A DNA stretch of 64,000 bases from Roseovarius sp. MMSF_3350 (GCF_030733425.1 NZ_JASHIZ010000006.1:122599-186598); one strand, 5' to 3'. Positions 12,772 to 21,534 are shown, numbered from the stretch's first letter. Translations and numbers: made by a program. The notes: generated from the sequence alone by a model not told the origin.

Positions 12772-13751
12772 CCCTCGCGCAGGTTGCGCGCCGACTCCTT
12801 GATGTCGGAATACTGGCCCGACGGGCGGAAGCGCCACAGATAGTCGGGCAGAACGGCTTCCATCGCCGTGGGCCGGATGCCCAGCGCGGCGAAACCCCTG
12901 GCATCGTCGGAGGCGACATTGTCCCGCCCAAGGCTGGCGACCTGGTCACGCGTGATCTGCGCCGGGATCAGCCCGCCGCTGAGAAACTGGACCCCGTCCA
13001 TCACCGCCCCCAGGGGCCGCGCAACCGCGAAGGGGATGTTCATGATCAGGCGACGGCGGCGGATCACTTCCAGCATCTGCTGCATCAGCTCGCGGAAGGT
13101 GTGCACGTCCGGCCCGCCCAACTCGTAGATGCCGGGCGCGGCCTCGCCCGTGGCGCCCATCACCGCGGCCTCGGCGACGTTGTCGACATAGACCGGCTGG
13201 AATTTGGTGCTGCCCCCCACGACGGGCAGCACCGGCGAGAACTTGGTCATGCCCGCGAACCGGTTGAAGAAATTGTCCTCGTGCCCAAAGATCACCGACG
13301 GGCGCAGGATCACGGCGCCGGGCATATGCTCCAGTACGGCCTCTTCACCCTTCGCCTTGGTCTGGCCGTAGATGCTGGGGGACTCCGTGTCGGCGCCGAT
13401 GGCCGAGATCTGCACCATGCGGTCGACGCCCATCTCGGCCGCCAAATTCGCCACGCGGCGCGCTCCGTCCACCTGGATGGCGTCGAAATTGTTCTTGCCG
13501 CGCCGCTCGAACGTGCCGACGCAGTTGATCACCGCATCCGCGCCGTGCATCACCGAGCGCACGCTGGCGTCGTCACGGATGTTGCAGGCCACGGGCGCGA
13601 CCTGTCCCACCACGCCATAGGGTTTCACGAAGATCGCCTCGTGCGGGCGGCGCACAGCGACCCGCACGCGCCAGCCCTTTTGCGCCATCCGCCGCGCGAT
13701 ATACCGGCCGACAAACCCCGATCCGCCGTAAATGGTGACAAGCCTGGACAT
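12768..13751 (-). CDS. NDUFA9-like atypical SDR (complex I-associated NAD(P)-binding protein)
   Basis: About 327 residues. The N-terminal Rossmann fold is TIYGGSGFVGRYIARRMAQ, an atypical short-chain dehydrogenase pattern, with VNCVGTFERRGKNNF and SIYGQTKAKGEEAVL containing the Tyr-x3-Lys pair. In mitochondria and alphaproteobacteria this family is associated with respiratory complex I and may have a structural or quinone-related role. The ATG at 13751 has a GGGAG site 9 nt away. A frame extension of 26 codons upstream is not supported. It is coupled by an ATGA overlap to the secreted protein gene. Confidence 0.85.
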   Translation of the reverse strand: MSRLVTIYGGSGFVGRYIARRMAQKGWRVRVAVRRPHEAIFVKPYGVVGQVAPVACNIRDDASVRSVMHGADAVINCVGTFERRGKNNFDAIQVDGARRVANLAAEMGVDRMVQISAIGADTESPSIYGQTKAKGEEAVLEHMPGAVILRPSVIFGHEDNFFNRFAGMTKFSPVLPVVGGSTKFQPVYVDNVAEAAVMGATGEAAPGIYELGGPDVHTFRELMQQMLEVIRRRRLIMNIPFAVARPLGAVMDGVQFLSGGLIPAQITRDQVASLGRDNVASDDARGFAALGIRPTAMEAVLPDYLWRFRPSGQYSDIKESARNLREG

Positions 13752-13854
13752 GATTGGTGCTCCCGTCTGCGCCTTTGGGTTCCTTTCTACTAGACGTGAT
13801 GGGCGAAATCGACAAGGCGAATTGCCCATTGCGAATTATCCGCACGAATCCTCG

Positions 13855-13883
13855 TTGACATGGTGAGGCGTCATGTCTAAATG
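13855..13883 (+). promoter_or_regulatory. Sigma-70 promoter of tRNA-Leu
   Basis: TTGACA (13855-13860), 17 nt, then TAAATG (13878-13883). The predicted start is about 10 nt before the tRNA. The -35 is a perfect consensus match. Confidence 0.6.
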
Positions 13884-13899
13884 CCCCTCCACGACACCT

Positions 13900-13986
13900 G
13901 CCCAGGTGGCGGAATTGGTAGACGCGCTAGCTTCAGGTGCTAGTGTCCGTATGGACGTGGAGGTTCGAGTCCTCTCCTGGGCACCA
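13900..13986 (+). tRNA. tRNA-Leu (anticodon CAG)
   Basis: 87-nt class II tRNA with encoded CCA. The acceptor stem GCCCAGG pairs with CCTGGGC before ACCA. The D arm holds GGAATTGGTAGAC, and the anticodon stem CTAGC/GCTAG encloses loop TTCAGGT, giving anticodon CAG. The extra arm is long (TGTCCGTATGGACG) and the T arm holds GGTTCGAGTCC. It reads CUG leucine codons. Confidence 0.97.
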
Positions 13987-14387
13987 TCAAACTTCTGTAA
14001 AATCCAGATTAGCCATTGACTTGAGTGGCTTGCACCTAGCAGGCGAGCGAGCGTGGTTCAGTCTGGCGCAGCCATCTCGCAGAGCGCGAATTGCGGCAAC
14101 CGCCGGGCCTCGGCGGTCGCCGCGCGCATCCTCAAATGTTTGCTGTAAGAACTCGCTACACATCGCAGGTGTCGCGATTCTATGCTGGGCAAAAAAAGAC
14201 ACGCGCATGTCGGATTTGCACCTCCGCACATTGTCCGGAAGCCACGACACCGAATTGAGCCCTTCGCTGCAATTCGACCTTGGGCACGCGCAAGGCCACT
14301 CCTGTCGCTCATGAAGGCGCTAGGGCAAATCCGAGCAGCCACGGACGGGGCGGGCCCCTTCAAGGGGCTACGCCAGGCCGGGCTCTC
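13987..14387. other. 401-bp gene-poor spacer after tRNA-Leu
   Basis: No convincing gene on either strand. Open frames of up to about 100 codons exist but lack ribosome sites and recognisable similarity. There is no integrase and no obvious repeat of the tRNA 3' end, so I see no evidence of an integrated element. Near the right edge a 5-bp GCCCC/GGGGC hairpin (14354-14368) lies 20 bp past the stop of the response regulator and may be its terminator. Confidence 0.5.
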
Positions 14388-15374
14388 CTAGATGTTCATG
14401 CTGCGTTTGTCGTACCAGAAATCTTCCAGGTTCCGTGCGTGGCGCCCGCTTTCGCGCTCTGCGCTTTCGTGGGCCGTTGCCAGCGCGTCCACCGCACTCT
14501 GGCCGGACTTCCATACCAGGCGAACCTGTTCGCCGGCCGACACGAAGGCACTGATCGGCGTACCGTCGTTGGAATAAAGCTCCATCCCGCGCAGGGTCAT
14601 GTTCACCTGATCCGCAAGCGCGTCCGGCCTCAATTGCGTTCCGCATTCCAAAACACAGAGATAGGTGCCGTTCCCGGCATAGGAAATCAGCGCGCCGTAC
14701 TCTTCCAGGGCGATCGAAATTGCCTCGGCCACGTCGGTGACGATGCACTCGTATTCGTATCGAGTGGATTTCCTGTGCAGTTCCTCGATATCCCGGATGG
14801 TGAATCCGATGATGGACGATCCGAAGAGCTTTTTCCGCGACATCAGCGAAACGTAGTTCTCCAGCGCGAGATAGGTGATGCACCCCTCGACGTCCTGAAC
14901 GAAAATCGGGTCATGCAGCGCCAGCGTCGTGGCTTCCGTCTTGACCGGGCTCGCGCTGGACTTGGCGCTGATGACGGTTTGGCGGCTGTTCCTGGACAGG
15001 TCGTCGATCAGCTGGATGCGGCCGCGCAGGTTGTCGATGTCGAACGGTTTGGTGATATAGTCGCTGGCGCCGGCGAGGAAGGCCCTGTCGATGTAGGACT
15101 TGTCGGTCATCGCGGTAAGCATCAGGATGGGCGTCAGCTGGTACTCGGGGCGCAAGCGAAGCGTCTCGCAAAGCGAGATCCCGTCGGTATCCGGCATCTG
15201 GATATCGATAAGGAAACAATCGATCGCCGGCGTCTCGGGCTTCTCCAGTATCTCCAGAGCCTCGGCAACAGACGCTGCCGTAATCACGGTATGGTCACCC
15301 AGGGTCTGGATGATCAGCTGAAGCAGCTCGAGGATTGTTGGTTCGTCGTCTACGGCAAGTAGATGCATTTCCAT
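14388..15374 (-). CDS. Response regulator with an unusual C-terminal domain (degenerate GGDEF-like)
   Basis: About 328 residues. Residues 1-125 form a REC domain: acidic pair in LLAVDDEPTIL, phosphoacceptor Asp in FLIDIQMPDTDG, LMLTAMTD with the switch Thr, and DYITKPFDI with the conserved Lys. The remaining 200 residues are not a DNA-binding domain. The last part (ISAFVSAGEQVRLVWKSG, then DALATAHESAERESGRHARN) resembles the end of a GGDEF domain, but the GGDEF signature itself is absent, so it is probably not an active cyclase. ATG at 15374 with AGGAG 3 nt upstream. It is followed across a long spacer by a divergent methyltransferase gene. Confidence 0.75.
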   Translation of the reverse strand: MEMHLLAVDDEPTILELLQLIIQTLGDHTVITAASVAEALEILEKPETPAIDCFLIDIQMPDTDGISLCETLRLRPEYQLTPILMLTAMTDKSYIDRAFLAGASDYITKPFDIDNLRGRIQLIDDLSRNSRQTVISAKSSASPVKTEATTLALHDPIFVQDVEGCITYLALENYVSLMSRKKLFGSSIIGFTIRDIEELHRKSTRYEYECIVTDVAEAISIALEEYGALISYAGNGTYLCVLECGTQLRPDALADQVNMTLRGMELYSNDGTPISAFVSAGEQVRLVWKSGQSAVDALATAHESAERESGRHARNLEDFWYDKRSMNI

Positions 15375-16221
15375 GGCTCCTGACAGGTGACGGTTCAGGG
15401 CCCTTTTGCTGACGGATGCACCCCTAACCATCTCGTTAATAGTTAAACCTTGGAAATCGGCTAAATTAAGACAACTTTAAGGTGATTTTTAAGGTTATAG
15501 GACGTCAATGTGGCGGGCTCCGGGCCCGCAAACGCCCGGTGCGGCGCAGCGCATGACGCACGCCAGCGGTCCGGGATGGTCATCGATTGCGGCCGGTACG
15601 GAGTGCCGGTTGGGGCGATCGAGGATCCGCCATGGCGCGCTTGATACCCGGACGGGGCAGCATTGATGTTGTCATGCTCCGCGACGCCCAGAAAATGTGC
15701 AACCAGGTCCAGAACGACCGGGCCGTCAGTATACGGCATTACGAACATCACAACTCCAAGACCATTGCGCTCCAGCGCTTCAGGGGTCTTGTCGGCGAGG
15801 ATTTCGGTCGTTTTTTGTCGAAACCGGGATAATTTTACTTCCGTTTTGTGGTAGCTGCCTTAACCTGGCCACAGTTCGGTCCTGGACGGTTCCGCCGCAT
15901 CAATGCCTGACGGTCCATCGACCAATAATGCACCAAAAGGTTGATCACCACTTCCGATCGCCGCACATCCCTCGTTACATGCGGCCTGCGGCCGATAACG
16001 AGCCCCGATCCAGGCAGAAGTTGTGGCCGATTTGCATCAAAACTAACCGTCAGCAGAAACAATGGGTGTTGAATCAACCCTTTGTTGCCCTTGTGGCTTG
16101 CAATGTCGGTCTGAAATACTAAAAATTTACTAATGATTTTATCGGCCTGCGATTGGTTTCGCACCTCATTTGGCGGATGTGCACATGCCGTCGCAACCTC
16201 TTTCAGAAGGACGTGTTCGCC
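15375..16221. other. 847-bp spacer without a convincing gene
   Basis: Divergent spacer between the response regulator and the methyltransferase. 15430-15510 is AT-rich and probably holds the response-regulator promoter. A minus-strand frame at 15461-15751 starts with a GGAG site but shows no family and its second half does not look coding. The region 15840-16140 is lower in GC than its surroundings. I see no RNA gene or repeat. Confidence 0.4.
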
Positions 16222-16956
16222 GTGAGTCTTGTTGAAACAAACGGCACCGGTTACGCGTCGAACGCTGACTGGAGCGCCTATGCGACGGCCTACGACCTGC
16301 TGTCGAGGCACAACCCAGAGTATAAGGCGTTGATGCGGGAGTTCGAAGAGTTCCTGGCAGAGATCGACGCGCCCAAGATCATCTACGATGTCGGAGGCGG
16401 AACCGGAAACTACACCGAGATCGCGGCCCGCCTGTGCCCTGAGAGCAGTGTCTGCCTCGTGGAACCCGACCCCGGAATGATGCAGGCCGCAAAGGCCAAA
16501 CTGTCCGCTCGAAAGAACGTCACGTACCAGAATGTCGGTCTGGAGAATGCCGAAGTGCCGGAAGAGGCCGATCTCCTTATCAGCGTGCATTCGCTTTATG
16601 CCATGCCGGACCCGCATCAACGGCTGGCCGACATGCGCAGGATGCTGCGTCGCGGTGGGCTGCTCTATCTCGTCGATCTTGGCCGTCCGATGGACGTTCA
16701 GGACTGGCGCAGGTTTCTCTTTTCCAGAATCCGGCAGGAACATGGCCTGTTCGGTGCACTCATGATCTTCTGGCAGGGCCGGCAGATCGCCAAGCAGAAC
16801 AAGGCAATATTCGAGGCGCAGCAGGACGGCACGTACTGGACACACTCCGCGGAGGAAATCGCGGCGGCCGTCACGGCGGCCGGCTTTGACATTCTCGATC
16901 AGCGATCCGTGTATCGCGGCTACAGCGACCTTCTGGTGTGTCGCGCGACGCCCTGA
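16222..16956 (+). CDS. Class I SAM-dependent methyltransferase
   Basis: About 244 residues. Motif I of the SAM-binding fold is IIYDVGGGTGNYTEIAARL, followed by the acidic ribose contact LVEPDPGMM and post-I/II region LLISVHSLYAMPDPHQRL, as in UbiE/Methyltransf_11/25 proteins. The target is unknown. I place the start at GTG 16222 (protein MSLVETNGTGYAS) because AGAAGGA lies 10 nt upstream; the open frame continues to 16153 without a good ribosome site. The downstream FeeM-like gene begins 24 bp later with its own GAAGGA site, so the two are probably co-expressed. Confidence 0.8.
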   Translation: MSLVETNGTGYASNADWSAYATAYDLLSRHNPEYKALMREFEEFLAEIDAPKIIYDVGGGTGNYTEIAARLCPESSVCLVEPDPGMMQAAKAKLSARKNVTYQNVGLENAEVPEEADLLISVHSLYAMPDPHQRLADMRRMLRRGGLLYLVDLGRPMDVQDWRRFLFSRIRQEHGLFGALMIFWQGRQIAKQNKAIFEAQQDGTYWTHSAEEIAAAVTAAGFDILDQRSVYRGYSDLLVCRATP

Positions 16957-16980
16957 CACCGCAGGTTTGAAGGACAGTTA

Positions 16981-17670
16981 ATGAACGAACACGTCATAGA
17001 AGCTCTCAGAAAGGCGCGTTACTCCGTTCTGACGGATGACGACGATCTGGAAGAGCTCTATCGCCTGAGATACGCGTGCTACCGCGCCGAAGGCGCCGTG
17101 CCGGCGAGGGCGGACAAGAGAATGACCGACGCGTTCGACGAAACGGCGAACTGCCTGCATGTCGCGGTGCGGATGGAGGGCAGGATACAAGCGGCGGTCC
17201 GGCTGCATCTTCTGTCAAAGCTTTGCTGGCAATCACCGACCGTCGAGGTATTTCCGGAACTTCTGGATCAGCTCAAGGCGGGTAAAACCATACTCGATCC
17301 GACCCGCTTTGTTATCTCTGCGTCTGCAAGACGGCAACGGATACCGTTGAACTTTCTGACGTTGCGCATCCCGTTTCTGGCGTCGATCTTCTATGACATC
17401 GACCTGGCCCTGGCCCCGGTACGCGCCGAGCATACGGCGTTCTATCGTCGTTACCTGGCGTACGAACCGGCGCTGGAGCCGCGCACATATCCCGGCCTGA
17501 CCAAGCCGATCCAGCTTTTGACCGCCAACTTCCAGCAGCAGCGCGAAAGGGTACTGGACCGGACGCCGGTCTTCGGCCCGCTGGAGGATTTTCCGGATGC
17601 GAGTATAGATTTCCCGTCGCTTTCGGACGTGTATGCGCCCTCCAAATCGGGCAGTTCCGAGGCTGCGTGA
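16981..17670 (+). CDS. FeeM/LuxI-like N-acyl synthase (GNAT fold)
   Basis: 229 residues. The segment ELYRLRYACYRAEGAVP followed by DAFDETANCLHVAVRMEG is typical of the N-acyl amino acid synthase FeeM family, which is distantly related to LuxI autoinducer synthases. These enzymes move an acyl chain from acyl-ACP to an amino group. Middle section: DPTRFVISASARRQRIPLNFLT and FYRRYLAYEPALEPRTY. No membrane segment. It may make a signalling or membrane-active acyl amino acid. The substrate is not predictable. It is flanked by a methyltransferase upstream and a histidine kinase 209 bp downstream, which suggests a signal-making and sensing group (inference). The alternative is a PEP-CTERM-type acyltransferase. 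Confidence 0.7.
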   Translation: MNEHVIEALRKARYSVLTDDDDLEELYRLRYACYRAEGAVPARADKRMTDAFDETANCLHVAVRMEGRIQAAVRLHLLSKLCWQSPTVEVFPELLDQLKAGKTILDPTRFVISASARRQRIPLNFLTLRIPFLASIFYDIDLALAPVRAEHTAFYRRYLAYEPALEPRTYPGLTKPIQLLTANFQQQRERVLDRTPVFGPLEDFPDASIDFPSLSDVYAPSKSGSSEAA

Positions 17671-17879
17671 CATTCGGCCACGAAGGCGGACCATGCAATG
17701 CGGCACATTGCGGCCGGATTTGGGCGTCAATTGCACGAAATAAACGCATGACAAAACGCGCGCACAAGCCTTTCTGCCTTGGATTGTTCGACGAAATACC
17801 GCTTTCTGCCCGATTAACGGCAGAATTTAAACAAATAGGGTTCGTAGGGTGAGCCAACTTCTGTAGCGACGAGGCAGAT

Positions 17880-19343
17880 ATGAGAACGCTATTGAGGACT
17901 TGGTCGGCACCGGGAGACTGGTTTGCCTCGCAAGGCCGCGAACAAAGGATCAAGGACTACATGGTCCTGTCCAACCAGTTGATCTGGCAACGGCAGGCAA
18001 GCTTCTTCGCGGCTGCCGTCCTGGCGGCATTCTACTTCGACCCGGTCTCGATCTTCGCGTGTTACGGGGTTGTCGTGCTGACGGAGATGCTCGATCAGAT
18101 CCTCGGAGTGCATGCCAAGGCCTGGGACGGAGAAGATCCCGTATTCGGCCGTAAACTGCTGAAACGCATCGCCATCAACACCGCCATCAGCGCCCTGGCG
18201 ATCAGTGTCTTCATCGCCAACATAGCCTTTCAGCAGACCACGGGCGGCCAGTTCACATCGCTGTTCTTCCTGTTTTCGGCCTCGCTATTTGCGGCGATGT
18301 ACAACAGCCAGATGATCGGCATCCTGATCCTGCGCCTGTCGATCTACAGCGTCACGTTCATGTTCATCGCGTTTCTGGACGTCGTGCGTTACTTGCCGCC
18401 GATCACCTCCCCGATCTGGCTGCAGTTCTTCACGATCATGTTCGTGCTCTACTTCATCGTGGACATCTCCGCCAAGTTCTACCGCGGCTACCAGGACCGG
18501 CTGGAACAGATGAGGCTGATGGAGGAAGAGCACGAGCGGACCAAGGCGGCCCTGGAGGTCAAGTCACAGTTCTTGTCCACGGTCAGCCATGAATTGCGCA
18601 CGCCGCTTACCTCGATCATCGGGTCGCTCGAGCTGGTCAAGAACGGCGTGCTTGGAGAGATGCCTCAGAACTTCAAGCCGGTCATCGACATCGCAGCCAA
18701 GAACAGTCGCCGGCTCGCCAACCTGATCGACGATCTGCTAGACCTGCAAAAGATCGAAGCAGGCGAGATCGACTTCCAGATGCAGCCGCTCTGCGGGAAC
18801 GACCTTGCCAAAGAGGCCGTGGACTCCATCTCGGGTTATGCCGACATGCTCGGGATCGGCGTCGAACTACACACCTGCGAGGACGAGTGTGTGATCTCGG
18901 GAGATCAGAAACGTCTGATTCAGGTCATGAACAATCTTTTGTCCAACGCCCTGAAGTTCTCCAAGGAGAACGGTGTCGTGAAGGTGCGCGTCGAAAACGT
19001 GGGAAGCCGTGTTCGCATCTCCGTCGAGGACAAGGGCATGGGTATCCCCGAAAACGCCGAGGAACGCGTTTTCGGCAAGTTCAGCCAAGTCGATTCCTCC
19101 GACGTGCGGAAGGTCGGCGGCACCGGACTCGGCCTCAACATCACCAAGCAGATCGTCGAGCATCACGACGCAAGGATCGGATATGTCAGCGCGCTCGGTG
19201 TCGGGTCTACCTTTTATGTGGAATTCGACCGGATCGAAGACGCGGATGAAGACGGCACAGTGGCCAAAAACACGACCCGAATTCCTTACAGTGACATGCG
19301 CGCATCAGCCGAAGTGGCTTTGAAAAGTCGGAAAGCGAGCTAA
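17880..19343 (+). CDS. Membrane sensor histidine kinase
   Basis: 487 residues. The first 200 hold about six hydrophobic helices (for example SFFAAAVLAAFYFDP and FFTIMFVLYFIVDIS) with no extended periplasmic domain, so it probably senses something within the membrane. A short coiled linker leads to HisKA (FLSTVSHELRTPLTSIIG, phosphoacceptor His near residue 237) and a complete HATPase domain: N-box NNLLSNALKFSKENG, G1 VEDKGMGIP, F-box VFGKFSQVD, G2 GGTGLGLNITKQI. No receiver domain is fused. The response regulator at 14388-15374 is the nearest candidate partner. ATG at 17880 follows GAGG. Confidence 0.9.
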   Translation: MRTLLRTWSAPGDWFASQGREQRIKDYMVLSNQLIWQRQASFFAAAVLAAFYFDPVSIFACYGVVVLTEMLDQILGVHAKAWDGEDPVFGRKLLKRIAINTAISALAISVFIANIAFQQTTGGQFTSLFFLFSASLFAAMYNSQMIGILILRLSIYSVTFMFIAFLDVVRYLPPITSPIWLQFFTIMFVLYFIVDISAKFYRGYQDRLEQMRLMEEEHERTKAALEVKSQFLSTVSHELRTPLTSIIGSLELVKNGVLGEMPQNFKPVIDIAAKNSRRLANLIDDLLDLQKIEAGEIDFQMQPLCGNDLAKEAVDSISGYADMLGIGVELHTCEDECVISGDQKRLIQVMNNLLSNALKFSKENGVVKVRVENVGSRVRISVEDKGMGIPENAEERVFGKFSQVDSSDVRKVGGTGLGLNITKQIVEHHDARIGYVSALGVGSTFYVEFDRIEDADEDGTVAKNTTRIPYSDMRASAEVALKSRKAS

Positions 19344-19479
19344 GTCGCTTTCGGTTCAGGGCCTTCTCGCTCCGATTCGCTGCGCCTGCGCAGTATTGAA
19401 CCCTTTGCATCATAGGCACGACCGATGGAAACAGGGCGTGCTATTCTGCGCTCTGACATCTGCGCAGGAGGAAGGAATC

Positions 19480-20022
19480 ATGGCGCCACGTCACTGCCTT
19501 GCCGCGTGCCTTGTTGCACTGGCCCCCACGCTTGCCTTCGCCTGCGAACCGCCGGCGATTTTCTACACCGCCTACGAGCCGCGACCAGGGGATGCCGAGG
19601 CGGGCGACATCGCCGCGTTTGTCGCCCGGACGAAGCCGGTCATCCGCAAGACCTCTTTGGCGCGCGGCGCGCCGGGGGAGTCGTCGATGTGTGGCGGGAT
19701 GGGCTATATCAATGTCGAAATTGCTTTGCCGCCCGGCGCGCCCTACACCTTGGGGCAGGTCGGAACCGAGATCACCCTGGCCGAGGGGAGGTTCCATGAT
19801 CACGTCTTTCCCAAAGGGCCCGTGATGCCCAGTGAGGCGGGGGCGGATACGCTGGAACTCGGCAACGCCTGGTACGAAGGCCCGCCGCCGCAGCACAAGC
19901 CGATCGACGCCGCATTCGACCTGCGCCTGGTGGCACCGGACGGCACGCGCGGGCCGGCCGCACGGGTGGTGGTGAGATCGGTGCCGAAACGCTCCGGCAA
20001 GGCGGAAGGCGTCTCTCGCTAG
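19480..20022 (+). CDS. Secreted protein of unknown function
   Basis: 180 residues with a signal peptide (MAPRHCLAACLVALAPTLAF, cleaved before CEPP). Cys occurs immediately after cleavage (AFACEPP), but the preceding residues are a poor lipobox, so type I cleavage is as likely. The mature domain looks beta-rich and contains SSMCGGMGYINVEIALPPG. I do not recognise the family. ATG at 19480 has an AGGAAGGA ribosome site 3-4 nt away. It stands alone after the histidine kinase gene and is convergent with the DUF2853 gene. Confidence 0.75.
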   Translation: MAPRHCLAACLVALAPTLAFACEPPAIFYTAYEPRPGDAEAGDIAAFVARTKPVIRKTSLARGAPGESSMCGGMGYINVEIALPPGAPYTLGQVGTEITLAEGRFHDHVFPKGPVMPSEAGADTLELGNAWYEGPPPQHKPIDAAFDLRLVAPDGTRGPAARVVVRSVPKRSGKAEGVSR

Positions 20023-20054
20023 GGGCGCGTCCATCGTGAGCCCGAACCGCAAAA

Positions 20055-20075
20055 CGCCCGCCTTACGGGCGGGCG
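20055..20075 (-). terminator. Rho-independent terminator of the DUF2853 gene
   Basis: CGCCCGCC, CGTAA, GGCGGGCG hairpin (8 bp) followed on the minus strand by TTTT. It lies 23 bp past the DUF2853 stop codon and may also stop transcription from the opposite side. Confidence 0.75.
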
Positions 20076-20097
20076 CCGCGCGCTTCTTCGGCCAGGA

Positions 20098-20439
20098 TCA
20101 GCCGTAGGCCGACTCCTTGCCGAAATGCTTGGTCAGCATGTAATAGATCACGGCGCGGTACTTGTTGCGCTCGGACTTGCCATAGGTCTCGATGACCTGA
20201 TTGATCGCGTCCATCAGTTGCGGACCGTCGGCAAGACCCAGTTTCTTGACCAGGAAATTGTCCTTGACCGTTTCAAGCTCGTGTTCCTGGCCTGCCGCGA
20301 TGGTCGAGGCATCGGCGTTGTAGATCGCCGGCCCGCAGCCCACGGTCACCTTGGTCAGAAGATCCATGTCGGGGGTCATCCCGCACTTTGTCTTGAGCTC
20401 ATCCGCATATTTCGCGATCAATTCATCACGACGTCCCAT
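20098..20439 (-). CDS. DUF2853 family protein
   Basis: 113-residue small cytoplasmic helical protein beginning MGRRDELIAKYADELKTKC and ending YMLTKHFGKESAYG; this arrangement is characteristic of DUF2853, a family frequent in alphaproteobacteria and of unknown function. The ATG at 20439 has GGGAGAC 5 nt upstream. The frame runs further upstream but only through a spacer with a terminator. It is flanked by its own terminator and by that of the PRC-barrel gene, so it is monocistronic. Confidence 0.85.
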   Translation of the reverse strand: MGRRDELIAKYADELKTKCGMTPDMDLLTKVTVGCGPAIYNADASTIAAGQEHELETVKDNFLVKKLGLADGPQLMDAINQVIETYGKSERNKYRAVIYYMLTKHFGKESAYG

Positions 20440-20574
20440 GAAAAGTCTCCCACGTGTCCCGGCGTGTCGCCGGGTCTTGTTTTCAATACCGGCCCAGGGC
20501 CAGAGGCAGGATACCCACAGACGGGAAGCTGACAAAGGGAATTTTCGCCGGGTTTCCCCTGCGCGCATGACAAA

Positions 20575-20597
20575 GGGCGCCCCACGAGGGGACGCCC
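20575..20597 (-). terminator. Terminator of the PRC-barrel gene
   Basis: On the minus strand GGGCG-T-CCCC, loop TCGT, GGGGCGCCC then TTTG: a 9-bp stem with one bulged base, 29 bp beyond the PRC-barrel stop. Confidence 0.65.
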
Positions 20598-20625
20598 GAA
20601 TGCCTGCGTACAAATGCAGTACCGT

Positions 20626-21534
20626 TTACATCGCGTTGTCGAGCGGCACGTCGTCTTCCAGCCCCTCGACACCGGTTTCGTCGAATTCCGGCTGTGCCTT
20701 CAGCTCTTCTTCGGTCCAGGAGCTGAGCATGAGGCCTTCACCTTCGGCGGCCATCGAGAACTCTTCCAGCGGGATGGCGACGGTGTATTCGCCCAACCCA
20801 AGGAAGCCACCGATGCCGATCACGGCTGCAAGGTCTTCGCCTTGGCGCACGATATAGTCGATCTCGCCGACGTCTTCACCGGCTTGGGTGGTGACGTTCT
20901 GGCCCAGGATGTCTCCGACCAGCATACCGCTGAAGGACGAGCTCATGCCGCCTTCGGTGCTGGTGACTGCGTTACCGTCATCGGCACCCATTTCGGTGTC
21001 GGCGGCCATGTTTTCGTCCGACGTCTCGGTGTCGGTTTCGGTGTCGGCAGCCATGTTCTCGTCCGACATTTCAGTGTCGGTTTCGGTGTCGGCGGCCATG
21101 TTCTCGTCCGACATTTCAGTGTCGGTTTCGGTGTCGGCGGCCATGTTCTCATCCGACGTCTCGGCGTCGGTTTCGGTGTCGGCGGTCAGCGTACCGGGGT
21201 CGACATCGGTCTCCGCTTCGGCTTCGGCCGCGACGTTTTCGTCCGTCATGTCATCTGCGGTACCTTCGGCAGACTGTGCAACGTCGTCGGTCGCGTCTTC
21301 GGCCGTGTCGGTGGCATCCTCAGCTGTTTGCTCGACAGAGTCAGCGGCGCTTTCGGCCGTGTCCTCGGTCGCCTGGGCAGTGGATTCGCCAGTGGATTCC
21401 AGCTCATCGGCCGCTTGCTCCAGTTCGTCGGCAGCCTGGTTGAGCTCTTCGGAAGCGGTGCTGTCCGACTGAGCGAACGTGGCACCGGCCATCAGGGCGA
21501 TGGCGGCAACAGAAGTGGTCAGTGTCTTATACAT
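20626..21534 (-). CDS. Exported acidic repeat protein with C-terminal PRC-barrel domain
   Basis: 302 residues. A signal peptide (MYKTLTTSVAAIALMAGATF, cut after AFA-like FAQ) is followed by about 160 residues of Ala/Asp/Glu/Thr-rich low-complexity sequence: first Glu/Ala helices (ELNQAADELEQAADELE), then tandem 15-residue repeats MAADTETDTEMSDEN (residues 116-182). The C-terminus (residues 203-270) is a PRC-barrel: GMLVGDILGQNV, EIDYIVRQGEDLAAVIGIGG, YTVAIPLEEF. The PRC part may bind a partner in the periplasm and the acidic part is probably disordered. ATG at 21534 with a perfect AAAGGAGG site. An EcfG-type promoter lies 32 bp upstream. Confidence 0.85.
   Translation of the reverse strand: MYKTLTTSVAAIALMAGATFAQSDSTASEELNQAADELEQAADELESTGESTAQATEDTAESAADSVEQTAEDATDTAEDATDDVAQSAEGTADDMTDENVAAEAEAETDVDPGTLTADTETDAETSDENMAADTETDTEMSDENMAADTETDTEMSDENMAADTETDTETSDENMAADTEMGADDGNAVTSTEGGMSSSFSGMLVGDILGQNVTTQAGEDVGEIDYIVRQGEDLAAVIGIGGFLGLGEYTVAIPLEEFSMAAEGEGLMLSSWTEEELKAQPEFDETGVEGLEDDVPLDNAM
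20989..21189 (-). repeat. 45-bp tandem repeat inside the PRC-barrel gene
   Basis: About 4.5 copies of a 45-bp unit encoding (M/L)(A/T)ADTETD(T/A)E(M/T)SDEN. The inner three copies are nearly identical in DNA, so copy number is likely to vary between strains by slippage without changing frame. Confidence 0.9.

Noticed and set aside
13987..14387. An integrated element at the 3' end of tRNA-Leu
   Set aside because: No integrase, no duplicated tRNA end and no change to accessory gene content directly after it.
15461..15751. A 96-codon minus-strand frame starting MMFVMPYTDGPVV with a GGAG site
   Set aside because: Only the first 40 residues look protein-like, there is no family, and the end runs into AT-rich DNA. 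I could not decide, so it is not listed as a gene.
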